Assembly: GCF_009026145.1 (NCBI RefSeq)
Contig: NZ_WBUE01000002.1
Span: 124,001-188,000, forward strand
Direction of reading: 5' to 3'
DNA: 64,000 nt
From: Hyphomicrobium sp.
GTDB lineage: Bacteria > Pseudomonadota > Alphaproteobacteria > Rhizobiales > Hyphomicrobiaceae
Shown: positions 8,653 to 14,881 of the stretch, piece by piece
Position numbering within the stretch: the first letter of the stretch is position 1
Layout of the letters: the number at the start of each line of letters is the position of its first letter
Notes under the pieces: model-generated
The model's database searches: none
Seen by the model: the letters and a program-made list of their open reading frames with translations, nothing else
What the model was told of the DNA's origin: nothing
Made by a program: the position numbers and the translations under genes

Positions 8653-8709
8653 AACGACGCCGTTAGACCGAGGAGGCGTTAGCAGATCGTCATGCTTAAT
8701 CCGAAGAAG

Positions 8710-8740
8710 ACGCTAGACCTTCCAGCGGTTGGAAGGTCAA
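8710..8740 (-). promoter_or_regulatory. CueR/MerR-type promoter and operator for the leftward operon
   Basis: The 23-bp perfect dyad GACCTTCCA-GCGGT-TGGAAGGTC (8716-8738) matches the CueR operator style. Read leftward it sits between a consensus -35 (TTGACC, 8740-8735) and a TAGCGT -10 (8715-8710) with the 19-bp spacer typical of MerR-controlled promoters. Read rightward the hexamers are poorer (TAGACC, AATCAG), so the main output is inferred to be the DUF5676-to-phaC operon, with possible weak autoregulation of the regulator gene. Confidence 0.75.
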
Positions 8741-8761
8741 TCAGCAATTGAGGAGGCCCGG

Positions 8762-9172
8762 ATGAAGCTTCGCATTGGCGACGCAGCTCGCTTGTCTGAC
8801 GTCTCGGCCAAACTGATCCGCTATTACGAGAGCAGACGACTGTTGAGCCCCGCCGGCAGGGACGCCAGCGGTTACCGGGTCTTCGACGACCGCAACGTGC
8901 ACGAGCTCCGCTTCATTAAGCGTGCCCGCTCGCTCGGCTTTCCGATCAAGCAGATCGACGAGCTGCTTAATCTATGGCGCGATAAGAGGCGCCCCAGCCG
9001 CAAGGTTCGTGTGCTGGCCGTTCGTCACCGCGACGAGGTCAAGGCCCGCATGCAAGCTCACCAAGCAATCATTGACGTGCTAAGTCGCCTGATCGCTGCC
9101 TGCAAGGGTGACGAACGGCCCGATTGTCCAATTCTCGATGAGCTTGCAAAGCGGAGCACTCGCGCACGTTGA
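8762..9172 (+). CDS. cueR: CueR-like MerR-family copper regulator
   Basis: A 136-residue MerR-family activator: an N-terminal winged helix (LRIGDAARLSDVSAKLIRYYESRRLL), a dimerisation helix, and a C-terminal metal loop C114-KGDERPD-C122 followed by PI. The C-x7-C spacing is that of CueR sensors of Cu(I)/Ag(I)/Au(I). AGGAGG stands 6 bases before ATG 8762; the in-frame ATG at 8729 falls inside the operator dyad and is rejected. By family mechanism it would untwist the 19-bp-spaced divergent promoter at 8710-8740 when metal-bound. It ends just before a strong hairpin shared with the convergent exported-protein gene. Confidence 0.87.
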   Translation: MKLRIGDAARLSDVSAKLIRYYESRRLLSPAGRDASGYRVFDDRNVHELRFIKRARSLGFPIKQIDELLNLWRDKRRPSRKVRVLAVRHRDEVKARMQAHQAIIDVLSRLIAACKGDERPDCPILDELAKRSTRAR

Positions 9173-9195
9173 GCAAGCAAATGCCCACGGCTCTT

Positions 9196-9221
9196 GCCGG
9201 GACCTGTTGCAAGGTCCCGGC
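9196..9221. terminator. Hairpin between convergent genes
   Basis: A perfect 10-bp stem GCCGGGACCT / AGGTCCCGGC with a 6-base loop lies between the end of the MerR gene and the end of the leftward gene at 9239. No T-run follows on either side, so it is either a weak bidirectional terminator or an mRNA 3'-end protector. Confidence 0.55.
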
Positions 9222-9238
9222 GCGAGTCCAGTCAATAA

Positions 9239-9547
9239 TTACGCTGTCGACCGGAGGAGGTCTTCGGGCTCTTCTGATCTCGGAGTTCTCGGCAGACCAT
9301 CGTGGTAGCCGGGCTTGTGGTGGGCGATCACGATTGCTCCGCTGGCGGAGAACCGATCACGCGCCTTCTCGCGGGCCGCCTTCTTATTCGTCTTCAGAGT
9401 GTCGGCCTGTTTTCCATGGTCGTGCGGCACGGCGTAGGGTGTGCCTTTGTAGGGATAGACCCACACGGTGTTCGCAGTAGCTTGATTGACAGCACCCGCC
9501 ATCGCGACTGCGGCAAGGGCTGCGGCAACAACCAGAGGCTTAAACAT
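9239..9547 (-). CDS. Exported protein with C-terminal HHKPGYHDGLP motif
   Basis: A 102-residue protein with a clear signal peptide (MFKPLVVAAALAAVAMAGAVNQATA) and a basic, polar mature part. Near the C-terminus it carries HHKPGYHDGLPRTP, nearly the same as HHKPGYHDGLPKMP in the otherwise unrelated-length gene at 25055, so the two share a small module. No known family. Its promoter (9589-9614) is an exact match to the sigma-F-type ECF motif and diverges from the ECF sigma gene, which makes it a direct target of that sigma factor. A periplasmic stress or metal-binding role is inferred. Confidence 0.75.
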   Translation of the reverse strand: MFKPLVVAAALAAVAMAGAVNQATANTVWVYPYKGTPYAVPHDHGKQADTLKTNKKAAREKARDRFSASGAIVIAHHKPGYHDGLPRTPRSEEPEDLLRSTA

Positions 9548-9588
9548 TCTCGTCTCCCGAGGTTTTGTATTGCGACTATGCCAATAAG

Positions 9589-9614
9589 TTCGCGACCCTC
9601 ACTCGTTCGGTTAC
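9589..9614 (-). promoter_or_regulatory. Sigma-F-type ECF promoter for the 9239-9547 gene
   Basis: Read leftward: GTAACC (9614-9609), 16 bases, CGAA (9592-9589). This is the GTAACC-N16-CGAA motif known for Caulobacter sigma F, the ECF factor paired with NrsF. Transcription would begin near 9582, giving a leader of about 35 bases to ATG 9547. Confidence 0.75.
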
Positions 9615-9672
9615 AAGGAACGAATGTACGCCGAGGCCGTGCCTCTTAATCGCGCTCAGTGACCTTCGGCGC

Positions 9673-9698
9673 GTAACCGAAATTGGGTGCCAGACGAA
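9673..9698 (+). promoter_or_regulatory. Sigma-F-type ECF autoregulatory promoter
   Basis: GTAACC (9673-9678), 16 bases, CGAA (9695-9698), facing the ECF sigma gene. Since the GTG at 9687 lies inside this promoter, the true sigma-factor start must be downstream, which supports ATG 9720. Confidence 0.75.
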
Positions 9699-9719
9699 CT
9701 AATCGACAGCGGGGAAGGT

Positions 9720-10277
9720 ATGTTGGCCAATGAGGCCGAGCTAAAGAAGCTAATGGTGGCCGGCCTCAAAGGTGACGAGGCTTCCTATCGCGCGCTTCTC
9801 GAACAGCTCAGTCAGTACCTGCGGGGCTATTACAGAGCTAAGCTGGCGCAAGCCGGCCGGGGCCTAACGGACGCCGAGGACTTGCTGCAAGAAGTGCTGA
9901 TGGCCATCCACACGCGTCGCCATACGTACGATCCCAATGCGCTGTTCACGCCATGGATGCATGCCATTGCGCGCTACAAGCTCATTGACTACCTGCGTCG
10001 AACGCAAGGCTCCCGTGTTGACGTCCCCATCGACGATGCGAGCGAGATTGCCGCACAGGACGAGCATGTCGCCGCGGAAAGCAGCCACGATCTGCAGAAG
10101 CTCTTGAGCCAGCTTCCCGATAAGATGCGGCGCGCGATTGAGAGTGTGAAGATCGACGGGCTGAGCGTCGCCGAGGCCGCGAAGCGCTGCGGGATGTCGG
10201 AATCGGCGGTCAAGGTCAACGTGCACAGGGGGCTCAAAGCCTTGGCCGCCCTGATCGCGCGGGAGGAGACAACGTGA
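9720..10277 (+). CDS. ECF RNA polymerase sigma factor (sigma-F/NrsF type)
   Basis: A 185-residue ECF sigma factor. Region 2 is seen in DAEDLLQEVLMAIHTRRHTYDP and TPWMHAIARYKLIDYLRR; region 4 is the helix-turn-helix in LSVAEAAKRCGMSESAVKVNVHRGLKALAAL. The start at 9720 is chosen because the ECF promoter at 9673-9698 covers the alternative GTG at 9687; TTG 9723 is also possible. The stop overlaps the start of the NrsF-like anti-sigma gene by 4 bases, the usual translationally coupled arrangement. The linked targets (an exported protein and a multicopper oxidase) suggest a heavy-metal or envelope-stress response, as known for Caulobacter sigma F. Confidence 0.9.
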   Translation: MLANEAELKKLMVAGLKGDEASYRALLEQLSQYLRGYYRAKLAQAGRGLTDAEDLLQEVLMAIHTRRHTYDPNALFTPWMHAIARYKLIDYLRRTQGSRVDVPIDDASEIAAQDEHVAAESSHDLQKLLSQLPDKMRRAIESVKIDGLSVAEAAKRCGMSESAVKVNVHRGLKALAALIAREETT

Positions 10278-10915
10278 AGACCAACGATCTGGTCGAGATT
10301 CTGAGCAAGAACGTCGAAACTGTGAACCCAAGGCGCGTGGCCCGCGAGCTCGTGGGAGCGGTCGTGGTCGGCACGCTCGCCGTGCTTGGCTTCGTATTGG
10401 TCGCTCGCGGCATTCGATTGGATATCCACGACCTGCACGCGCTGGCCTTCCTACTGCTCAAACTTGGCTTCGCGGCGGTAGTTGTCATTTGGGGATCGGT
10501 TTACCTTGTCAGGCTGGCGCGCCCGGGTGGTGATGCCGAAGCGACGATCGTCCGTGCGAGTTGGCCTCTCATCGGCATAGCGCTCCTCGCCACGCTCAGT
10601 CTTATGGCCGCGCCCGTATGGCACTGGCAAAGCATGGCCATGGGAGATGGATGGCTCGAATGTCTCATCTCTGTTCCGCTCATCGCCGTCGTTCCATTTG
10701 CCGTGGTCGTGTGGGTGCTGCGCCGGATGGCCCCGACCAACCTAGCGCGTGCCGGCGCACTCGCTGGCTTTGTCGCTGGCGGGATGAGTGCAATGGGCTA
10801 CGCACTGCATTGCACTGGAGATTCCTTGCCCTTCATCGCGCTGTGGTACGGCGGCACAATCGCCCTCTGCACGCTGGCCGGTGCGATGCTCGGTCCTCGC
10901 CTCCTACGTTGGTGA
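10274..10915 (+). CDS. nrsF: NrsF-family transmembrane anti-sigma factor
   Basis: A 213-residue membrane protein starting at a GTG that overlaps the sigma-factor stop. The short cytosolic N-terminus (MKTNDLVEILSKNVETVNPRRVARE) is followed by six predicted transmembrane helices, with Cys in WLECLISVP and ALHCTGDS. The profile matches the NrsF (DUF1109) family, which holds its cognate ECF factor at the inner membrane and releases it on metal or oxidative stress. In the family conserved cysteines in loops are thought to sense the stress; the two Cys here are candidates. Position directly after the sigma gene supports the assignment. Confidence 0.87.
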   Translation: MKTNDLVEILSKNVETVNPRRVARELVGAVVVGTLAVLGFVLVARGIRLDIHDLHALAFLLLKLGFAAVVVIWGSVYLVRLARPGGDAEATIVRASWPLIGIALLATLSLMAAPVWHWQSMAMGDGWLECLISVPLIAVVPFAVVVWVLRRMAPTNLARAGALAGFVAGGMSAMGYALHCTGDSLPFIALWYGGTIALCTLAGAMLGPRLLRW

Positions 10916-11052
10916 CGTTCGCGCGATTTAAGGTTACGGCGTCGCGAACGTAGCCGTTAGTGCTTGCATGGCTTGAACCCGGAATTATGGGGCCAGGGCA
11001 ACACGCCGATCTTGAGGAGGCGTTTGGTGGAGATCACTTGAGGAGCCATTTC

Positions 11053-12411
11053 GTGGAGATCACCTTTCTGGGGGCGACCGGCACAGTCACTGGCTCAAAG
11101 TATCTTTTTGACGACGACGACACGATTTGCCTCATCGACTGCGGCCTCTTCCAGGGCTTCAAACAGCTCCGGCTGCGCAATTGGCAGCCATTGCCGATCG
11201 ACCCGCGGCGCATCAGCTCCGTTGTGCTGACGCACGCCCACATCGATCACAGTGGATACCTTCCGCTGCTCGTAAAGAACGGATTCAGTGGGCCCATCTA
11301 TTGCAGCCAGGCGACCCGCGAGCTTTGCCAGATACTGCTGCCCGACTCGGCCCATCTGCAGGAGGAGGAGGCGCGCTACGCAAACAAGCGGGGTTTCTCC
11401 AAGCACAAGCCAGCCTTACCCCTTTACACCGTCGAGGACGCTAATCGCGCACTCAAGAATTTCCATGCAATAAATTTCGACGAGCCGTTACGGCTCAGCT
11501 CGGCAACTTCCGCCCACTTGCTGCCTGCCGGACATATCCTCGGCGCATCGATGATCATGATTGAAAGCGGGGGAAAGCGGATCCTCTTCTCCGGCGATCT
11601 CGGCAGGCCCAACGATCCCATCATGCGCCCTCCAGTCGCCGTGGAGCGTGCCGATGTGCTCGTGCTCGAATCGACGTACGGGAACAGAAGGCATCGCGCC
11701 GCCAGCCCCGAGGACGAGCTTGGGTCACACCTCACGCGCACACTTGAGCGTGGCGGTGTCGTCGTAATTCCGGCGTTCGCCGTTGGCCGCGCGCAGACAC
11801 TGTTACACTTGATGGCGCGTCTCAAAGGACGTGGCCTCGTTCCGAACGTGCCCATCTATCTCAATAGCCCCATGGCCGTCGACGCAACGCGCATCTATCA
11901 CACCTACCGTTCCGAGCATCGGCTGAGCGTCGAGGAGTGCACGGCTGCCTGCCAGATTGCCGAGTTCGTAAATAGCCCCGAAGCGTCGAAAGAATTGAAT
12001 CAGAAACGCGGTCCGATGATCATCATCTCGGCGAGTGGCATGGCAACGGGTGGCCGCGTTCTGCACCATTTGAAAGCGTTCGCGCCCGACCCCAAGAACA
12101 TGATCCTGTTCTCTGGGTTTCAGGCGGGAGGAACGCGGGGAGCCGCCCTCGTCGGCGGAGCGGACAGCGTCAAGATTCACGGGCAATATGTTCCGGTGCG
12201 GGCTGAGGTCGCCAACCTCGAGGGTCTCTCCGGCCACGCCGACTACGCCGAGATCCTCGACTGGCTTCGAGCGTTTCGCCAGGCCCCCGGCAAGATCTGC
12301 ATCACGCATGGAGAGCCGGCGGCAGCTGACGCCATGCGACTTCACATTCAAGAAAACCTTGGATGGAGAAGCCGCGTTCCCGCCTACCTTGAAAAGATGG
12401 CCCTGAAATGA
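11053..12411 (+). CDS. Beta-CASP metallo-beta-lactamase-fold RNase
   Basis: A 452-residue protein of the MBL/beta-CASP family (YSH1/CPSF-like). Motif 2 is LTHAHIDHSG, a motif-3 His lies in LLPAGHILGAS, the motif-4 Asp is in ILFSGDLG, and the beta-CASP block holds VVIPAFAVGRAQTLL, ISASGMATGGRVLHHL and the C-terminal LSGHADYAEILDW. These coordinate two Zn ions for phosphodiester hydrolysis. The start is GTG 11053 with AGGAG 7 bases upstream; the frame is open further up but lacks a ribosome site. It overlaps the phosphorylase gene by 4 bases (ATGA), so it is the first gene of a coupled nucleotide-handling operon; RNA turnover feeding the phosphorylase is a plausible inference. Confidence 0.88.
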   Translation: MEITFLGATGTVTGSKYLFDDDDTICLIDCGLFQGFKQLRLRNWQPLPIDPRRISSVVLTHAHIDHSGYLPLLVKNGFSGPIYCSQATRELCQILLPDSAHLQEEEARYANKRGFSKHKPALPLYTVEDANRALKNFHAINFDEPLRLSSATSAHLLPAGHILGASMIMIESGGKRILFSGDLGRPNDPIMRPPVAVERADVLVLESTYGNRRHRAASPEDELGSHLTRTLERGGVVVIPAFAVGRAQTLLHLMARLKGRGLVPNVPIYLNSPMAVDATRIYHTYRSEHRLSVEECTAACQIAEFVNSPEASKELNQKRGPMIIISASGMATGGRVLHHLKAFAPDPKNMILFSGFQAGGTRGAALVGGADSVKIHGQYVPVRAEVANLEGLSGHADYAEILDWLRAFRQAPGKICITHGEPAAADAMRLHIQENLGWRSRVPAYLEKMALK

Positions 12412-13967
12412 GCAGCGTCGACAATCAACCACAAGCATCGGACGCCATCGATCACAAGGCCGAGCAATCGCCACCATCGCGACTCGTGCTGCGCCGGCTC
12501 GGCATCGACACTTATCAGGAACACATCGTCTTTATGCGCGCAGACTGCCATGTCTGCCGCTCCGAAGGTTTTGAAGCGCGTTCGCGCGTGCGGGTGGCGA
12601 CAGGGGGCAAGAGCCTGCTGGCGACGCTGAACGTGATCAAGTCCGAGCTTCTGAGCCTTGATGAGGGGAGCCTGTCGGAGGCGGCGTGGACGCTGCTTGG
12701 CGTGCAGGACGGCGATGTCATCGAGGTGACCCATGCCGAGCCGGTCGAATCGGAGCGCTTCGTGCGCGCCAAGGCCTATGGCGAGCGTCTGCCAGATCCC
12801 GCCCTCAACGCAATCGTTGGAGATATCGCCGAGGGTCTCTATTCAGATCTCCACCTGGCTGCTTTTGTGACGGCGTGCGCCGGCAACCGCCTCGATCTCG
12901 ATGAAACGATCGGTCTTACGCGGGCGATGATTGCCGTCGGCGATCGCATCTCCTGGCCATATCCGATCGTTGCCGACAAGCACTGCGTCGGTGGCCTGCC
13001 GGGAAACAGGACGACGATGTTGGTCGTCCCGATCGTCGCCGCACTGGGTCTGCCGATACCCAAGACGTCCTCGCGATCCATCACGTCGCCGGCCGGCACC
13101 GCCGACACGATGGAGATCCTGGCACCGGTGAATCTCGATTTGGCGACCATGCGCCGCGTCGTCGAGCGTGAGGGTGGCTGCATCGTTTGGGGAGGAAATG
13201 CGCGCCTCAGTCCCGCCGACGATATCCTCATCCGCGTCGAGCGCCCCTTGGACTTTGACAGCGAGGGTCAACTCGTGGCCTCAGTCCTTTCCAAGAAGCT
13301 CGCTGCCGGTGCCACGCACGCCGTATTCGACTTGCCCGTCGGCCCGACCGCCAAAGTCCGCAGCCGCGAGGCCGCGAAGCGGCTAGGTGAACGGTTAAGC
13401 GCAGTCGGCGCGATCCTTGGGCTCAACGCCCGCATCGTGGAGACCGACGGCACCCAGCCAGTGGGGCGCGGGATCGGGCCGGCGCTGGAGGCGCGCGATG
13501 TCCTCGCGGTTATCCAGCAAGGCGCGAGCGCGCCGACGGACTTGCGTGACCGCGCTCTGCATCTCGCTGGGCACCTGCTGGAACTTGGCGGCCGCGCGCG
13601 CCCGGGCGAGGGGGTGCGGCTCGCGGCTGAGGCACTCGAGACAGGCATCGCATGGCAGAAATTCCAGGCCATTTGCGAAGCGCAGGGTGGCATGCGAGCC
13701 CCGCCTCTGGCCCCGCAACTGCATCCGGTGGTGGCGTCGTCTGGGGGGCGTGTCGCCACGATGGACAACCGCCGCCTCGCCAAAGTCGCCAAGCTGGCGG
13801 GCGCTCCCAAGTCGCCCGCGGCAGGGATCGACTTGCACGTTCGTCTCGAAGACAGAGTGGAAGCAGGGCAACCGCTCTTCACCGTTCATGCCCAGTCCCG
13901 TGGGGAGCTTGCGTATGCGCTCAACTACGTCGCCGCCCAGCGCATGATTATCGGTGTCGTGGGGTAG
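12408..13967 (+). CDS. Thymidine/AMP phosphorylase (type-2 family)
   Basis: A 519-residue member of the nucleoside phosphorylase family that includes archaeal AMP phosphorylase and bacterial putative thymidine phosphorylases. Landmarks are DKHCVGGLPGNRTTMLVVPIVAA (phosphate and substrate binding), TSSRSITSPAGTADTMEILAPV, and the C-terminal pyrimidine-phosphorylase domain around LHVRLEDRVEAGQPLFTVHA. The N-terminal domain of about 100 residues is typical of the AMP-phosphorylase type. It would split nucleosides or NMPs with phosphate, releasing base and ribose-(5-phospho)-1-phosphate. The stop is 2 bases before the PRPP-synthetase-like gene. Whether AMP or thymidine is the true substrate cannot be told here. 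Confidence 0.85.
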   Translation: MSSVDNQPQASDAIDHKAEQSPPSRLVLRRLGIDTYQEHIVFMRADCHVCRSEGFEARSRVRVATGGKSLLATLNVIKSELLSLDEGSLSEAAWTLLGVQDGDVIEVTHAEPVESERFVRAKAYGERLPDPALNAIVGDIAEGLYSDLHLAAFVTACAGNRLDLDETIGLTRAMIAVGDRISWPYPIVADKHCVGGLPGNRTTMLVVPIVAALGLPIPKTSSRSITSPAGTADTMEILAPVNLDLATMRRVVEREGGCIVWGGNARLSPADDILIRVERPLDFDSEGQLVASVLSKKLAAGATHAVFDLPVGPTAKVRSREAAKRLGERLSAVGAILGLNARIVETDGTQPVGRGIGPALEARDVLAVIQQGASAPTDLRDRALHLAGHLLELGGRARPGEGVRLAAEALETGIAWQKFQAICEAQGGMRAPPLAPQLHPVVASSGGRVATMDNRRLAKVAKLAGAPKSPAAGIDLHVRLEDRVEAGQPLFTVHAQSRGELAYALNYVAAQRMIIGVVG

Positions 13968-13969
13968 TC

Positions 13970-14857
13970 ATGAAACCGCTGCTGTTCGCGATGCCCGGTA
14001 ACGAGGACTTCACCGGCCGCTTGATAGCCGCTCTCGGCGCAGAGCCCGGGTCGCTCGAGATGCGCCGGTTTCCCGACGGCGAGACCTACGTGCGGCTTGC
14101 CAGCGACGTTGATGGTCGGTCAACCGCGTTCGTGTGCACGCTCGACCGGCCCAACGACAAGACCCTGCCCTTGCTCTTCACGGCGCATGCGGCACGCGAT
14201 CTCGGCGCTTCCCGCGTGGGCTTGGTCGCGCCCTATTTGGGCTACATGCGGCAGGACAAGCGCTTTCGTCCAGGCGAGGCAATCACATCAAGCGCTTTCG
14301 GCAGCCTTCTCTCGTCCAGCTTCGACTGGATCGTGACGGTCGATCCGCATCTGCATCGTCGCACGTCCATGTCGGAGATCTACGCCATTCCCGTCGCAGT
14401 CTGCCATGCAGCCCCGAAACTATCGGCGTGGATACGCGAGCACGCGCCAAACGCGCTCGTCATTGGCCCAGACGTCGAGAGCGAGCAATGGGTCAGCACC
14501 GTTGCTGCAGACGCAGGCGTGCCCTGCGTCACCCTCGAGAAGACCCGGCGTGGCGATCGCGACGTTGAGATCAAGTTACCCGATCTCGAAGCCTGGCGCA
14601 GCCGGACGCCGGTCCTCGTTGACGACATCATTTCCTCGGGGCGGACCATGGAGGTCGCCATCAGACACCTGAGCGAGCTTGGGTTCAGCCCTCCAATATG
14701 TCTGGGCATACATGGACTGTTTGCCGACGACGCATTCGAACGGCTCGAGGCGGCGGGGGCCTCCAGCATCGTTTGCACCAACACCGTGTCTCATAAGGCT
14801 ACCGCACTAGACGTCAGCGATATCGTGGCAAAGGCAATGTCATCACTGGTCCAATAG
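13970..14857 (+). CDS. prs: Ribose-phosphate pyrophosphokinase-like protein
   Basis: A 295-residue PRPP synthetase-family protein. It keeps the RFPDGETYVRL segment near residue 28, YLGYMRQDKRF (ATP and flexible-loop region), VDPHLHR (metal site) and the PRPP-loop motif VLVDDIISSGRTM near residue 221. The enzyme interconverts ribose 5-phosphate plus ATP and PRPP plus AMP. It is shorter than the house-keeping enzyme (about 310-320 aa) and lies between the phosphorylase and phosphoketolase genes, which suggests a catabolic or salvage role. The ATG at 13970 follows the phosphorylase stop by 2 bases. Confidence 0.88.
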   Translation: MKPLLFAMPGNEDFTGRLIAALGAEPGSLEMRRFPDGETYVRLASDVDGRSTAFVCTLDRPNDKTLPLLFTAHAARDLGASRVGLVAPYLGYMRQDKRFRPGEAITSSAFGSLLSSSFDWIVTVDPHLHRRTSMSEIYAIPVAVCHAAPKLSAWIREHAPNALVIGPDVESEQWVSTVAADAGVPCVTLEKTRRGDRDVEIKLPDLEAWRSRTPVLVDDIISSGRTMEVAIRHLSELGFSPPICLGIHGLFADDAFERLEAAGASSIVCTNTVSHKATALDVSDIVAKAMSSLVQ

Positions 14858-14881
14858 GCCGGCCTAGCGCGGAGAGACCAT

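Noticed and set aside
9687..9719. GTG start of the ECF sigma gene at 9687
   Set aside because: It lies inside the GTAACC-N16-CGAA promoter (9673-9698), so it cannot be in the transcript from that promoter.
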